From contig CAJUID010000001.1 in assembly GCA_910585905.1 (NCBI GenBank), positions 186,001 to 250,000 of the forward strand: a DNA stretch of 64,000 nucleotides. The letters run 5' to 3'. Made by a program: the position numbers and the translations under genes. Under the pieces are notes generated by a model. That model was not told where the DNA came from. It saw only the letters and a list, made by a program, of their open reading frames with translations, and searched no databases. Positions 29,139-38,785 of this stretch are shown piece by piece (position 1 is the first letter of the stretch; each line of letters begins with the position of its first letter). Source of the DNA: an uncultured Lachnospiraceae bacterium. GTDB taxonomy: Bacteria; Bacillota; Clostridia; Lachnospirales; Lachnospiraceae.

Positions 29139-30401
29139 TTAATCCTCCACAAAGTGTTTCAATAAGTATTCTTCCGCATCCGGGCACCACAGTCCCTTAT
29201 TTGCATCCAAAATATCTGCCAAGCCAATAAACCTCTCATCTTCTGCCCCTTTTGCACGAAAATCTTCCAATGCTGTAAGCGGCATATTCAAGTGCGTATA
29301 AATTAACTTTTTGCCGCCTGGAATCTTTGGAAGGTTTAATGTTGTCTCTGCTGCTGCATCCAGACCACCTACATGTGTTACCATCACAGCTGGATTGATG
29401 CGTTTTGCTGCTGTCAGTTCCAACGACTCAATCATATCAGCCGTATTCCCGCCAGTTGTTCCCATAACATGAGTAGAATTATAATGTACATCATAAAAAT
29501 TCATTTTTGCACTAAACTGGTTATCCGTAGGTCCTGCAAAGAAATTCAGACATCCATCTCTGCCAAGCACCCCACTGCTCTGCTCTACCACTGCGGCAAC
29601 CGGGGCATAACAAAATACATCATCAAACCCAGTGCCCCCTGTTATCTCACGAAGCCCTTTTACTGGATCTTCCATCTCACCAGTATTCACAAACCGAAGA
29701 TCAATTCCATCCGCCTTTGCTTCCTCAACCGGGAAAAGTTCTTCTGCACGCTTTAGCCTATCTTCATTTACATCTGTCACAACAACCATAGATGGCCTAA
29801 CATCTCTGTGAAGTGCGTAGGTCAGGGCTCCTAACCCCATCGGGCCGGCACCTGCCATAATTGCCAGTTTTCCTCCCTCCTTGATGCCCATCTCATGATG
29901 GTAAACCCCCATCTTTGTATGATAGGCAGCATTAAACGCTCCAATGCTGCATGACATCGGCTCTGCAAGGGAAGCTTCATAATATGCACGCCCTTTGTAC
30001 TCTAACAGGCAGCCAAGTTCCATAACCTCTGCTGGAATCACACAGTATGTACAGTCCCCACCAAAAAATTCATAAGAATATCCCGGGCTCCACATTGTCC
30101 CTTTGTAATTCAATGCCGGCTGTAATGTAAACTTCATACCAGGCTTGAATTTGTCCTGATGGGCTGCCCCAACTTTTACAATATCTCCTGCAAACTCATG
30201 CCCCATAATCGCCGGATGCTCCGCCACATCTTCATGCACCCGCTTATGTTCCGTTCCCAGAATGGCACATTTGTAAGTTGACATACAAATGCTGTCAGAT
30301 ACCACCTTAACCAGAATTTCATCCTCTTTAATCTCTGGTAATTCAAACTCATCCATCCTCAAGTCATTCGCTCCATGAAGCCTTACCGCTCTTGTTTTCA
30401 T
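29139..30401 (-). CDS. Zinc-dependent medium-chain dehydrogenase (sorbose-1-phosphate reductase SorE-like)
   Basis: 420 aa, first gene of the PTS operon. MDR features: CMSTYKCAILGTEH (catalytic zinc cysteine), GHEFAGDIVKVG, EPMSCSIGAFNAAYH and the nucleotide-binding AGAGPMGLGALTYAL. Length and the absence of the four-cysteine structural zinc lobe recall L-sorbose-1-phosphate reductase, which interconverts a ketose-1-phosphate and a hexitol-6-phosphate. In this operon it would oxidise the hexitol phosphate delivered by EIICBA. The assignment to SorE is by overall look, not proven. ATG behind AAAGGGG. Confidence 0.8.
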   Translation of the reverse strand: MKTRAVRLHGANDLRMDEFELPEIKEDEILVKVVSDSICMSTYKCAILGTEHKRVHEDVAEHPAIMGHEFAGDIVKVGAAHQDKFKPGMKFTLQPALNYKGTMWSPGYSYEFFGGDCTYCVIPAEVMELGCLLEYKGRAYYEASLAEPMSCSIGAFNAAYHTKMGVYHHEMGIKEGGKLAIMAGAGPMGLGALTYALHRDVRPSMVVVTDVNEDRLKRAEELFPVEEAKADGIDLRFVNTGEMEDPVKGLREITGGTGFDDVFCYAPVAAVVEQSSGVLGRDGCLNFFAGPTDNQFSAKMNFYDVHYNSTHVMGTTGGNTADMIESLELTAAKRINPAVMVTHVGGLDAAAETTLNLPKIPGGKKLIYTHLNMPLTALEDFRAKGAEDERFIGLADILDANKGLWCPDAEEYLLKHFVED

Positions 30402-30459
30402 AATAAAATCCCCTTTCTTTTATTTTAACATTTTCGTTGTTGTTTCAAAATCTATAATT

Positions 30460-30488
30460 ATTATATTAACAATTATTACCTTTGTCAA
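30460..30488 (-). promoter_or_regulatory. Consensus sigma-A promoter of the hexitol PTS operon
   Basis: Minus strand TTGACA, exactly 17 bases, TATAAT, a full consensus match. The -10 lies about 60 nt upstream of the dehydrogenase ATG. Such a strong core promoter suits a repressor-controlled operon. Confidence 0.9.
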
Positions 30489-30500
30489 TACTTTTGTTTT

Positions 30501-30516
30501 AAAAGTTTCAACTTTT
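30501..30516. promoter_or_regulatory. Candidate operator upstream of the PTS promoter
   Basis: Perfect inverted repeat AAAAGTT-TC-AACTTTT about 13 nt upstream of the -35. TTGAAA-type boxes occur here twice and once more downstream of the -10 (near 30443-30450). A likely DeoR-family binding array; inference. Confidence 0.45.
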
Positions 30517-30539
30517 ATTTCAATATTTATATTGCGCAA

Positions 30540-31320
30540 CGATGATGCTATTAAACAGTAATGAAAAAGGGATATACGGACAGCCTCCGCGTATGGCTAT
30601 GCCCCTCTCGGCAGGCTGTTAAGGGAGTATCGTATCCTTCTCCCTTGGTATGACGGACTTGTCATCCTTCCAGAGACTGCTTCGTGTCAGACTTCAAAAA
30701 CAGATAAATTCCGTGTTTCGTCTAAACAAGATGTGGAATTATATACAATGAAGTGGTATGCATACATAGTTTGTTTGGCTTAGCTATGAAGCAACTCAGA
30801 CAAAATTGAAATGGGATTCGAATAGAACTGCTCTTTATGAATTGAACTGTCGTTTACACGCGAATTGATAATACCAGTTTAGCGGATGATATTCACGCGG
30901 ATTTTATTTTAATGTTACTTGTTTTCCGACATGCTTAATGTTGCAAAACATGGCCGCAATTTCTTTTGGAATACCCTTTCATTCCCTAAAACAAAAAACA
31001 CAATAAAGATAAAGAATGTAAGCGCACACCAAAAAATATTGGATAACTGAAAATTATTATCTATATTCTTAACTTTGAATTGTAATATAATGAATGCTAT
31101 TGCCCTAGTATCTTTTCATGATAACCTATAATAATTATTAAATACATTGGAATGGGGACACATAATGAATTGCTGATCTTTTTATGATAACCTATAACAA
31201 TTATTAAATACCTCAAATGAAAAGAGTAGATAAAGTCATGGAAAATTTTTATTATGTGAAATTTTTTATACACTTGCCAATTGTGGCAGGTGTTATTTTT
31301 GGCCCGAAAGAAGGTGGTTA
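30540..31320. other. Long gene-poor stretch
   Basis: No convincing gene. 30567-30700 is a more GC-rich patch with stops in all frames and no family I can name, perhaps a gene relic. Downstream it becomes AT-rich. A 36-bp direct repeat lies at 31110-31211. A short hairpin, ACTTGCCA/TGGCAGGT, followed by TTATTTTT lies at about 31272-31300. A 27-codon frame at 31238-31321 overlaps that hairpin. Confidence 0.5.
31110..31211 (+). repeat. Two direct copies of a 36-bp AT-rich sequence
   Basis: Copies at 31110-31145 and 31176-31211 share ATCTTTT.ATGATAACCTATAA.AATTATTAAATAC, with two differences, 66 bp apart start to start. Function unknown. Confidence 0.8.
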
Positions 31321-31323
31321 AAC

Positions 31324-31451
31324 CAACAACCCCGCTGCAAGCAACGGGGTATCAAACTTGCAACGCTGCAGAGCAGCGGGGTATGTGACCCGCGCGCAGT
31401 CGCCAAGTGCAAGCAAGCTTGCGTTTGGCTCGTTGCGTACGCGAGAATCAA
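31324..31451 (+). repeat. Dispersed palindromic repeat, copy B
   Basis: Begins with ACCCCGCTGCAAGCAACGGGGT, has a second partial left module (CGCTGCAGAGCAGCGGGGT), then a 75-bp right module identical to that of copy A. It looks like a composite of one complete and one extra left half. It lies just downstream of the zinc-binding lipoprotein gene's 3' end. Confidence 0.85.
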
Positions 31452-31494
31452 AATGGGGAAAGTCAAAGCTATATAACTAATTCCAAAGCACTTC

Positions 31495-32460
31495 CTAATA
31501 TAGAGCTTCTTTCAAAACCTCTATATTTTCCCGCATTAACTCCAAATAGCCCTTGCCTTTGTCAAAGTCCTGCCTGCTAATATTGTGAACCGCATTGAGT
31601 TGTGCCTTTTTCGCGCCAGTTTCATCACAGATTGTATTACACATTGCCTCACTTGACATTTCCATATGGAAAATAACCGGAATACTATCTTCCTGCGCCT
31701 TTCGAATCAAAAATGCAATCGTCTCTACACTTGCACCTGTCTGCGTAGAACACCCAGGGAAAGCCGCATAATATTTTAGCCCATATGCATCCGCAAAATA
31801 GCGGAATGGGAAACGATCTGCCACAATAATTTCTTTACGCTTCGCATTCTGAATTAATTCCATAAATGCTTTATCCAATTTATGAAGTTTCTCAATGTAC
31901 GACTTCGCGTTTGCCTGATATAATTCAGCATTTGCCCCGTCCAACTGGCATAACTTGTCCGTCAATTTCTCTATAATCTGAACTGCATTTTTCGGAGATG
32001 TCCAAACATGCTCATCAAACTCTTTCTCTTCCTCCTCCCCATGTTCCTCATGTTCTTCTTCCGCTTCCATGCCCTCCACAATCTCTTCCTCAACAACAGT
32101 ATCCACACAATCCATTAAGCGGATTGTCTGCAATTTTTTATCATCAATAGAATCTATAATCTTTTCCGACCATGCATCTGATTCCCCACCCACCGTAACA
32201 AATAAATCTGCCTCTTGAACCTTCATAATATCCTTTGGCGTTGGGTCAAATGCATGCAAATCCGCCCCTGGCATCATAAGCATACTTAAATGAATCGCAT
32301 CCCCCGCAATATTCCGCAAAAAATCATATTCCGCAAAAACAGTAGCAACTACTTTTAACCTGCCATCTTCTTTTTTCTCCTCTGCCATACCACAGCCCGA
32401 AAAAACCAAAATCAGGCCGAATGACAATAGGCAAGCAAACAACTTTTTCCAATAAATCAT
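31495..32460 (-). CDS. Zinc/manganese ABC transporter substrate-binding lipoprotein (ZnuA/AdcA-like)
   Basis: 321 aa. The signal peptide ends in a lipobox (LILVFSGCG), so it is a membrane-anchored lipoprotein. Cluster A-I metal-binding features are the histidine in MPGADLHAFDPTP (about 69), an acidic His/Glu-rich loop (EEEHEEHGEEEEKEFDEHVW), and late ligand positions in FHMEMSSEAMC. The acidic loop is typical of zinc-binding members. No permease or ATPase gene is adjacent on either side, so it must work with a transporter encoded elsewhere or be a leftover. ATG behind GGAGGATAGAT. Confidence 0.88.
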   Translation of the reverse strand: MIYWKKLFACLLSFGLILVFSGCGMAEEKKEDGRLKVVATVFAEYDFLRNIAGDAIHLSMLMMPGADLHAFDPTPKDIMKVQEADLFVTVGGESDAWSEKIIDSIDDKKLQTIRLMDCVDTVVEEEIVEGMEAEEEHEEHGEEEEKEFDEHVWTSPKNAVQIIEKLTDKLCQLDGANAELYQANAKSYIEKLHKLDKAFMELIQNAKRKEIIVADRFPFRYFADAYGLKYYAAFPGCSTQTGASVETIAFLIRKAQEDSIPVIFHMEMSSEAMCNTICDETGAKKAQLNAVHNISRQDFDKGKGYLELMRENIEVLKEALY

Positions 32461-32698
32461 ATCTATCCTCCGTCTTTCCCCATAATGAACAACAACTCAA
32501 AACAGAGAAAATATCAAATTGAAAACCTTTTTCATTTTACTTACTATAAAAAATTCTGTCAAGTAGTTCCTTCCGAAAGTCAAAAATAAGCATTGTTGCA
32601 GTTTATAGGTAATAATTGTATAATTATGCTAGTAAATTAAAGATTGGTAGCAATCCGCAGCATTATTATATTATTAAGGCGATTACATATTTATGTTT

Positions 32699-32923
32699 TT
32701 ACATCTTATCGCCTTAGTAAACAAAAAGCCAGGGGAAGAACTGGTTTTATCCCATGGGGACTATTGCCTTCCAAATATCTTTGGTATCCAAGATTTAGTG
32801 ACTGGTTATATTGATTTAGGAAGAGCAGGTATTGCTGATAAATTCCTTCTATATTGATGAATTGGTATAAATCCAAACTGGGAGAAAATACGATATTATA
32901 TCTTATTCGACGAACTATTTTAA
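32699..32923 (+). pseudogene. Relic of an aminoglycoside 3'-phosphotransferase (APH(3')-type)
   Basis: In one frame the DNA reads KKPGEELVLSHGDYCLPNIF, then GYIDLGRAGIADK, two adjacent TGA stops (32855-32860), and NPNWEKIRYYILFDELF before TAA. These are the APH catalytic HGDxxxxN loop, the metal-binding IDxGR motif and the conserved C-terminus. About 20-25 codons between ADK and the C-terminal block are deleted, and the whole N-terminal kinase lobe is missing. It is non-functional. It sits directly upstream of the nucleotidyltransferase gene. Confidence 0.85.
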
Positions 32924-33025
32924 CCCCTAAATATCTTCTTCTCACATTTTCTTTCTTAAGAAGCTTTGGATATAAAAATCCCGTAGCTGAAATTTAGGGA
33001 TAAATCTATGGAGGTGCAATATTAC

Positions 33026-33772
33026 ATGCAAAAGGAATTCACGCCTTTAGTAGAAGAGGCCGCAATGTTTTGCAAAAATTACTTTATGGAAAAGCTGTTA
33101 GCAATATATTTACATGGAAGTATTGCAACGAATGATGCGATTCCATATGTATCAGATTTAGATTGTTACATTGTAACTTCAAAAGAATTAAGCAACAAAG
33201 ATAAGAAATATTTAGAACAGACGGAATGTGAATTGCAACTGAAATATCCCATCATAAACGGGGTTCACCTTTCTGCCCATTCTGCAAAAAACTTAATGGA
33301 GGACCCCTTTGCAAGATTTTTGTTGAAGTATAATTCTATTCTTTATATTGGAAATGACATCGTTAAACAGTTAGATGAGAGCGGATGTGAAAAGTTTGAA
33401 CCCAATGCCAAAATGGCAAAAGGACGATTGGCTTTTGCAAGACAATGCTTTCAACAAGCCCTGGAAGATAAACAGCCTATGTGTACAGGCGAACTCCCAT
33501 CAGATACCTATTACATATCAAGAAAATATGCAAGATATTTTGTTATCATTGAAGGTGCATACTTTCTAATGTCCCAAAATCAATTCGAATCATTTGATCA
33601 GAAAGAGGTACTAAATAAATTATATCAACATACAGATGAATTTAAACAAGAATTAGACATAACATGTCTAATCTTAGAAAACCCCAAAAAAGCAGGAATC
33701 AAACACATTGAATTCCTGAAACAGATACGTCCATTGGTAGAGTGGATGTTCCATCAGATTGACCAGTCATGA
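33026..33772 (+). CDS. Nucleotidyltransferase-fold protein (possible aminoglycoside adenylyltransferase relative)
   Basis: About 248 aa. The Pol-beta-type nucleotidyltransferase signature is visible near the N-terminus: YLHGSIATNDAIPYVSDLDCYIV (GS...DxD). The remaining helical domain (about 130-248) is of the type that follows in ANT-like enzymes but shows no signature I can tie to a drug class. The ATG at 33026 follows GGAGG; an ATG at 33008 is possible. It lies after an APH relic and before an MFS transporter, which hints at a former resistance cluster; that is inference. Confidence 0.7.
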   Translation: MQKEFTPLVEEAAMFCKNYFMEKLLAIYLHGSIATNDAIPYVSDLDCYIVTSKELSNKDKKYLEQTECELQLKYPIINGVHLSAHSAKNLMEDPFARFLLKYNSILYIGNDIVKQLDESGCEKFEPNAKMAKGRLAFARQCFQQALEDKQPMCTGELPSDTYYISRKYARYFVIIEGAYFLMSQNQFESFDQKEVLNKLYQHTDEFKQELDITCLILENPKKAGIKHIEFLKQIRPLVEWMFHQIDQS

Positions 33773-33816
33773 TGCTATGAATTATATCTCGTACAGATTA
33801 CTTCCTACTCAAGTTA

Positions 33817-33887
33817 GTCAAATACCCCACTGCAGAGCAACGGGGCATGACTTATTGCGTTTGGCTCGTTGCTTACGCGGGAATAAA
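33817..33887 (+). repeat. Dispersed palindromic repeat, copy C (internally deleted)
   Basis: GTCAAATACCCC, ACTGCAGAGCAA, CGGGGCATGAC left hairpin, then a jump to TGCGTTTGGCTCGTTGCTTACGCG; most of the right hairpin is lost. It ends 15 nt before the MFS transporter start. Confidence 0.8.
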
Positions 33888-33902
33888 TTGGAGGATACTA
33901 CA

Positions 33903-35081
33903 ATGTTTCAACTATTATTAGTTATTATTTATCTGGCTTTTATCAGCCTGGGACTTCCAGATGCTCTGTTAGGATCAGCATGGCCGACAATGTATCAAGA
34001 GTTTTCCGTTCCTGTTTCCTATGCAGGCGGTATTTCCATGATTATCGCTGTCGGCACAATTGTTTCCAGCCTGCAAAGCGACCGGCTGACAAAAAAATTT
34101 GGAACCGGAAAAGTTACTGCTGCCAGCGTTTTTATAACCGCCATTGCACTGTTTGGATTCTCTGCCAGTCATTCTTATGCAGCATTATGCCTATGGGCAA
34201 TTCCTTATGGATTAGGAGCTGGCAGTGTAGATGCTTCCTTAAATAATTATGTTGCCCTCCATTATGCAAGCAGGCATATGAGCTGGCTCCATTGCATGTG
34301 GGGGATTGGCGCATCGCTTGGACCATATATCCTTGGTTACGCATTGACAGACGGGCAGGGCTGGAATATGGGGTATCGTTATATTGCCATTCTTCAGGTT
34401 CTTTTGACTATTATCTTGTTTCTTAGCCTGCCGTTATGGAAAACCCCAAAAAACAACAAATCAGCACAAAATGGTAGTGAAAGCCAAGATAACCCATTGT
34501 CCCTACACCAGATTATACAGATTCCAGGAACCAAAGAGGTAATGGTAACATTTTTCTGCTATTGTGCCCTCGAACAAACAGCTGGCCTATGGGCAAGCAG
34601 TTATCTTGTGCTTCAACGCGGGCTTTCCGAAGATACCGCCGCCGGATTTGCCAGCCTCTTTTTTATAGGGATCACAGCCGGAAGAGCTATAAGCGGATTT
34701 TTAACCTTAAAACTAAATGACACGCAGATGATACGGCTTGGACAGTTATTTATATTATTTGGTATCGTATTTTTGGCAGTACCGTCCGGCAGAACAAGCA
34801 GCCTACTGGGATTAATATTTGTCGGTTTAGGCTGTGCCCCAATTTATCCGTCCATCATACATTCTACCCCGGAACATTTTGGGGCAGATAGGTCACAGGC
34901 TATAATTGGTGTACAAATGGCATCCGCCTATGTTGGAACCTGCTTAATGCCACCAATTTTTGGCTTTATTGCAAATCATCTTAGTGTATCCTTATTTCCA
35001 TTTTATTTATTGGCACTGTTAATCCTTCTGGCCATTATGCATGCAAAAATGCTGCCTAAAGTAGCCGCCAATCATTCCTAA
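33903..35081 (+). CDS. Major facilitator superfamily transporter
   Basis: 392 aa, about 12 membrane segments, starting MFQLLLVIIYLAFISLGLPDALLGSAWP. This resembles the FucP/sugar or multidrug MFS group, where GLPDALLGxxWP is common in Firmicutes. A cytoplasmic loop near residue 195 splits two halves. The ATG at 33903 follows GGAGGATACTACA; the frame is open further upstream through repeat copy C, but that part is not protein-like. Substrate unknown. Confidence 0.85.
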   Translation: MFQLLLVIIYLAFISLGLPDALLGSAWPTMYQEFSVPVSYAGGISMIIAVGTIVSSLQSDRLTKKFGTGKVTAASVFITAIALFGFSASHSYAALCLWAIPYGLGAGSVDASLNNYVALHYASRHMSWLHCMWGIGASLGPYILGYALTDGQGWNMGYRYIAILQVLLTIILFLSLPLWKTPKNNKSAQNGSESQDNPLSLHQIIQIPGTKEVMVTFFCYCALEQTAGLWASSYLVLQRGLSEDTAAGFASLFFIGITAGRAISGFLTLKLNDTQMIRLGQLFILFGIVFLAVPSGRTSSLLGLIFVGLGCAPIYPSIIHSTPEHFGADRSQAIIGVQMASAYVGTCLMPPIFGFIANHLSVSLFPFYLLALLILLAIMHAKMLPKVAANHS

Positions 35082-35129
35082 TAACATAACAAGTTCTATC
35101 TCAAACACATCCAAGGAGGACATCAAAAA

Positions 35130-36110
35130 ATGAACCAAGAAAAACAATTATTTCTAAAAACACTATCTGAACTGCAGACCCGCAAAAAAACCACTGACCG
35201 AAAAAAATATGGACCTCTAGCTGAAGAAGCAGAGGCACTTTTACAAACATACACTGCAAATGATGGCATAGCAGAAATTGATCAGGAAGCGCTCTCCGAG
35301 CTCTATTTCCTGACAGCCGAATTACTTTTTGGAAATGACCTGGCTACCAGAACTGCCACCCGTTCCAAAACCCTTGCCAATGAGGAAAAAACTCTGGAAT
35401 ATTATAATAAAGCGATTGAACTTCTGGATAAGGAAGATTATAGCTGTGGCCTCTGGAACTTTTTATCCACCGCCGGGCATACAGATGAAAGTATCGCTGC
35501 ACTAGAACGTTTTATTGAACGCACCGGCGGAACTGCAAAGGTACTCTCACTGGCGGCAGAATATATTCTTATGTATGCCGATTCGGAAGATACCGAAACT
35601 ATCCAAAAATCAGTTGATTACTTCTATCGTGCAATCGAAAAGGAACCTGACCGCTATGATACTTATTGGGCATTTTGGACAGATTTAGAGGAAGCAGTCG
35701 ATGTATGCCCTGATCTGTTTAAGGAGGCTCTTCTTTGCCTTAACAAAGTAATTGAGCTTTCTATACCGGAAACTTCCAAAAACCACAATACCCTTGGGAA
35801 CCGATACTTTGATCTAGCCCTCCTCTATATTAAAATGGAGGAATACAGCAAAGCAATTGAACCCGCTAAGAAAGGACTGGCGGTCTGTGAACAGTCCAAT
35901 TATGGAAAAACGTTGCTGGCACATTGCTATCACATGACAAACCAACCAAAGCTGGCCGCCAAATATTATTTGACATTTGCAAATGCACAAGACGTTGTTC
36001 CATCTGAATACCGGAGCGAATATCATCTTTATTTAAACCGCTATGAGCAAAACAACAAATCACTTTGGGGCAGACTCAAAAAATTTGTATCAAGCATTTT
36101 TAAGAGATAG
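35130..36110 (+). CDS. Tetratricopeptide-repeat protein
   Basis: 326 aa, soluble and helical, with TPR-like helix pairs (for example EKTLEYYNKAIELLDKEDY; SVDYFYRAIEKEPDRYDTYWAF; DLALLYIKMEEYSKAIEPAKKGLAVCEQ; KTLLAHCYHMTNQPKLAAKYYL). The C-terminus is basic (WGRLKKFVSSIFKR). No enzymatic domain is visible; a scaffold or interaction role is the only inference. ATG behind AAGGAGGACATC. It follows the MFS gene by 48 nt on the same strand. Confidence 0.8.
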   Translation: MNQEKQLFLKTLSELQTRKKTTDRKKYGPLAEEAEALLQTYTANDGIAEIDQEALSELYFLTAELLFGNDLATRTATRSKTLANEEKTLEYYNKAIELLDKEDYSCGLWNFLSTAGHTDESIAALERFIERTGGTAKVLSLAAEYILMYADSEDTETIQKSVDYFYRAIEKEPDRYDTYWAFWTDLEEAVDVCPDLFKEALLCLNKVIELSIPETSKNHNTLGNRYFDLALLYIKMEEYSKAIEPAKKGLAVCEQSNYGKTLLAHCYHMTNQPKLAAKYYLTFANAQDVVPSEYRSEYHLYLNRYEQNNKSLWGRLKKFVSSIFKR

Positions 36111-36163
36111 GTATTATATTTAATCTATTCTATAAAAATCAGAATCTCTATAATTCTCAATTT

Positions 36164-36203
36164 AAAAGCACACATCCCACTACAAATGTAGTGAGATATG
36201 TGC
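36164..36203 (-). terminator. Intrinsic terminator of clpB
   Basis: Minus strand GCACATATCTCACTA..., a short loop, ...TAGTGGGATGTGTGC followed by TTTT. It begins 6 nt after the clpB stop. Confidence 0.75.
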
Positions 36204-36208
36204 CTAAA

Positions 36209-38785
36209 TTATCTGATATACAATCTTCCTTCCGATTCATCAATGCAGAGAACATCCCCCATCCCTACATCCCCTCCAAGAATCTTCTTTGCTAACAATG
36301 TCTCAACATTTTTCTGCAGATAACGCTTCAGCGGCCTTGCACCAAATGCCGGCTCATATGCTTCCTGTGCAATAAAGTTTATCGCTTTCTCTGACAGTTC
36401 TACCTTTAATTCTTTTTCCCGCAAACGCTCATTTAATTCCTGCACCAAAATAGAGATAATGCCTGAAATATTCGCCTTCGTCAAAGGTTTAAACAATATA
36501 ATCTCATCTAAACGGTTCAAAAATTCTGGCCGGAAACTTGCACGCAAATCCGCCATCGTCTCCTCTCTTGCCGTATCACTGATATTCCCCTCTCTGTCAA
36601 CTCCTTCCAATAAATATGTTGAACCAATATTTGAGGTTAAGATAATAATCGTATTTTTAAAATCAACCGTTCTCCCCTGTGAATCGGTGATACGCCCATC
36701 ATCTAGCACCTGCAGCAATACATTAAAAACATCTGGATGCGCTTTTTCAATTTCATCAAAAAGTACAACCGAATATGGTTTTCTTCGCACTGCTTCTGTG
36801 AGCTGTCCGCCCTCCTCATACCCAACGTATCCCGGAGGCGCACCGATTAACCTTGCCACGCTGTATTTCTCCATGTACTCACTCATATCAATGCGCACCA
36901 TATTATTTTCATCGTCAAAAAGGCTCGCCGCTAACGTCTTTGCAAGTTCCGTCTTGCCGACTCCTGTCGGTCCCAAAAACAGAAAAGATCCAATCGGCTT
37001 TGACGGGTCTTTAATCCCTGCTTTTGAACGTAAAATCGCTTCTGAGACTAACTGCACACCTTCTTCCTGCCCAATCACACGCTTATGCAGTTCCTCCTCC
37101 AAATGAAGCGTTTTCTCCCGCTCCCCTTCAGAAAGTTTTGCCACCGGAATCCCCGTCCAGCGGGATATAATTTTAGCAATCTCCTCATCTGTCACACTTT
37201 CCTGAACCAGTGTGCGGTTTTCCCCCTTTGCCTTGCTTTCCGCTGCCTCTAACTGTTTTTGCAGCTCCGGCAGTCTTCCATACTGAATCTCAGCAAGCTT
37301 ATTTAAATCATAATCACGCTTTGCAGCATCCATCTGTGTATGCATCTCATCAATCTGTTCTTTAATCTTATTTACTTGATCCACAGACGCTTTCTCGCTA
37401 TCCCACTGTGCCTTTTTTGCATTAAATCCATCCCTAAGTTCCGCTAAGTCTTTTTGCAGGTTTTCCAATCGCTCTTTTGAAAGATGATCTGTTTCTTTCT
37501 TTAGTGCAGCTTCTTCAATCTCCATCTGCATAATTTTGCGCCGTGTTTCATCAAGCTCTGCCGGCATACTGTCAAGCTCCGTTTTAATCATAGCGCACGC
37601 CTCATCTACCAAGTCAATTGCTTTATCCGGCAAAAAACGGTCAGAGATATAACGGTTTGACAAAGAGGCTGCCGCCACAAGTGAGGCATCCGTAATCTTC
37701 ACACCGTGGTACACCTCATAGCGGTCTTTTAGTCCACGTAAAATTGAAATAGTGTCTTCTACGGTCGGCTCATTGACCATAACCGGCTGAAAACGCCGCT
37801 CCAGTGCTGGGTCTTTTTCAATATACATGCGGTATTCATCCAAGGTAGTTGCCCCAATACAGTGCAGTTCACCGCGTGCAAGCATAGGCTTAAGCATATT
37901 CCCGGCATCCATTGCACCTTCCGTCTTTCCAGCCCCGACAATAGTATGAAGTTCATCTATAAAAAGAATAATCTGCCCCTCACTCTTCCTTACTTCCTCC
38001 AGGACAGCCTTTAACCGCTCTTCAAATTCACCGCGATATTTTGCACCTGCCACCAATGCCCCCATATCAAGTGCAAAAATTTTCTTGTCCTTTAGGCCCT
38101 CTGGGACATCCCCCTTCACAATACGGTGTGCCAGCCCTTCCACTGCAGCTGTCTTTCCTACGCCTGGTTCCCCGATTAGCACTGGATTATTTTTTGTCTT
38201 TCTAGAAAGAATCCTGACAACATTACGAATCTCATCATCGCGTCCAATTACTGGATCTAACTTTCCCTCCTTTGCTCTCTCCACCAGGTCAGAACCATAC
38301 TTTTCCAGAGTATCATAAGTTGCCTCTGGATTGTCACTTGTCACACGCTGATTGCCGCGTACCTGCGATAAAACCTGCAGAAAACGCTCCCTCGTAATCG
38401 CACAATCCTTCAAAAAGGCTTTTATCTCCTTACTTGGATGTGCCAGCATACTAAGGAATAGATGTTCTACTGAAACATATTCATCACCCATCCTCTTTGC
38501 TTCATCCTCCGCGTAAATCAACGCCTCATTTAAATATTTATCAATATGGAGATCCCCGCCCTGAACCTTAGGGCGTTTATTCAAAAGCCCTTCGACCTGT
38601 GCCAAAAACACTTCCGGCTCAATCCCCATCTTCTCAATCAGTTTCCTGATTAGGCTATCCTCCACATTCATTAAAGAAACTAACAAATGTTCCTGTCCAA
38701 TTTCCTGATGCCCATAATCCATTGCCACTTTCTCAATATCCTGCAATACTTCTTGAGACTTTTGTGTAAAACGACTAATGTTCAT
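36209..38785 (-). CDS. clpB: Chaperone ClpB (AAA+ disaggregase)
   Basis: 858-aa hexameric ATPase that resolubilises aggregated proteins with DnaK. Order: Clp N-domain repeats (1-150), AAA-1 with Walker [15 protein letters not shown] and Walker [10 protein letters not shown], a long middle coiled coil (about 400-520), AAA-2 with [14 protein letters not shown] and [14 protein letters not shown], and a D2-small domain ending [14 protein letters not shown]. The coiled-coil middle domain separates it from ClpC/ClpA. The ATG at 38785 follows GGAGGGGAGAGAT. The small heat-shock gene lies just upstream on the same strand. I see no CIRCE element directly before clpB. Confidence 0.97.
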   Translation of the reverse strand: MNISRFTQKSQEVLQDIEKVAMDYGHQEIGQEHLLVSLMNVEDSLIRKLIEKMGIEPEVFLAQVEGLLNKRPKVQGGDLHIDKYLNEALIYAEDEAKRMGDEYVSVEHLFLSMLAHPSKEIKAFLKDCAITRERFLQVLSQVRGNQRVTSDNPEATYDTLEKYGSDLVERAKEGKLDPVIGRDDEIRNVVRILSRKTKNNPVLIGEPGVGKTAAVEGLAHRIVKGDVPEGLKDKKIFALDMGALVAGAKYRGEFEERLKAVLEEVRKSEGQIILFIDELHTIVGAGKTEGAMDAGNMLKPMLARGELHCIGATTLDEYRMYIEKDPALERRFQPVMVNEPTVEDTISILRGLKDRYEVYHGVKITDASLVAAASLSNRYISDRFLPDKAIDLVDEACAMIKTELDSMPAELDETRRKIMQMEIEEAALKKETDHLSKERLENLQKDLAELRDGFNAKKAQWDSEKASVDQVNKIKEQIDEMHTQMDAAKRDYDLNKLAEIQYGRLPELQKQLEAAESKAKGENRTLVQESVTDEEIAKIISRWTGIPVAKLSEGEREKTLHLEEELHKRVIGQEEGVQLVSEAILRSKAGIKDPSKPIGSFLFLGPTGVGKTELAKTLAASLFDDENNMVRIDMSEYMEKYSVARLIGAPPGYVGYEEGGQLTEAVRRKPYSVVLFDEIEKAHPDVFNVLLQVLDDGRITDSQGRTVDFKNTIIILTSNIGSTYLLEGVDREGNISDTAREETMADLRASFRPEFLNRLDEIILFKPLTKANISGIISILVQELNERLREKELKVELSEKAINFIAQEAYEPAFGARPLKRYLQKNVETLLAKKILGGDVGMGDVLCIDESEGRLYIR

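Noticed and set aside
31238..31321. 27-codon + strand frame (MENFYYVKFFIHLPIVAGV...)
   Set aside because: No ribosome binding site and it runs through a terminator-like hairpin; probably chance.
33759..33902. N-terminal extension of the MFS transporter
   Set aside because: This part is repeat copy C and the end of the previous gene; a proper SD precedes the ATG at 33903.
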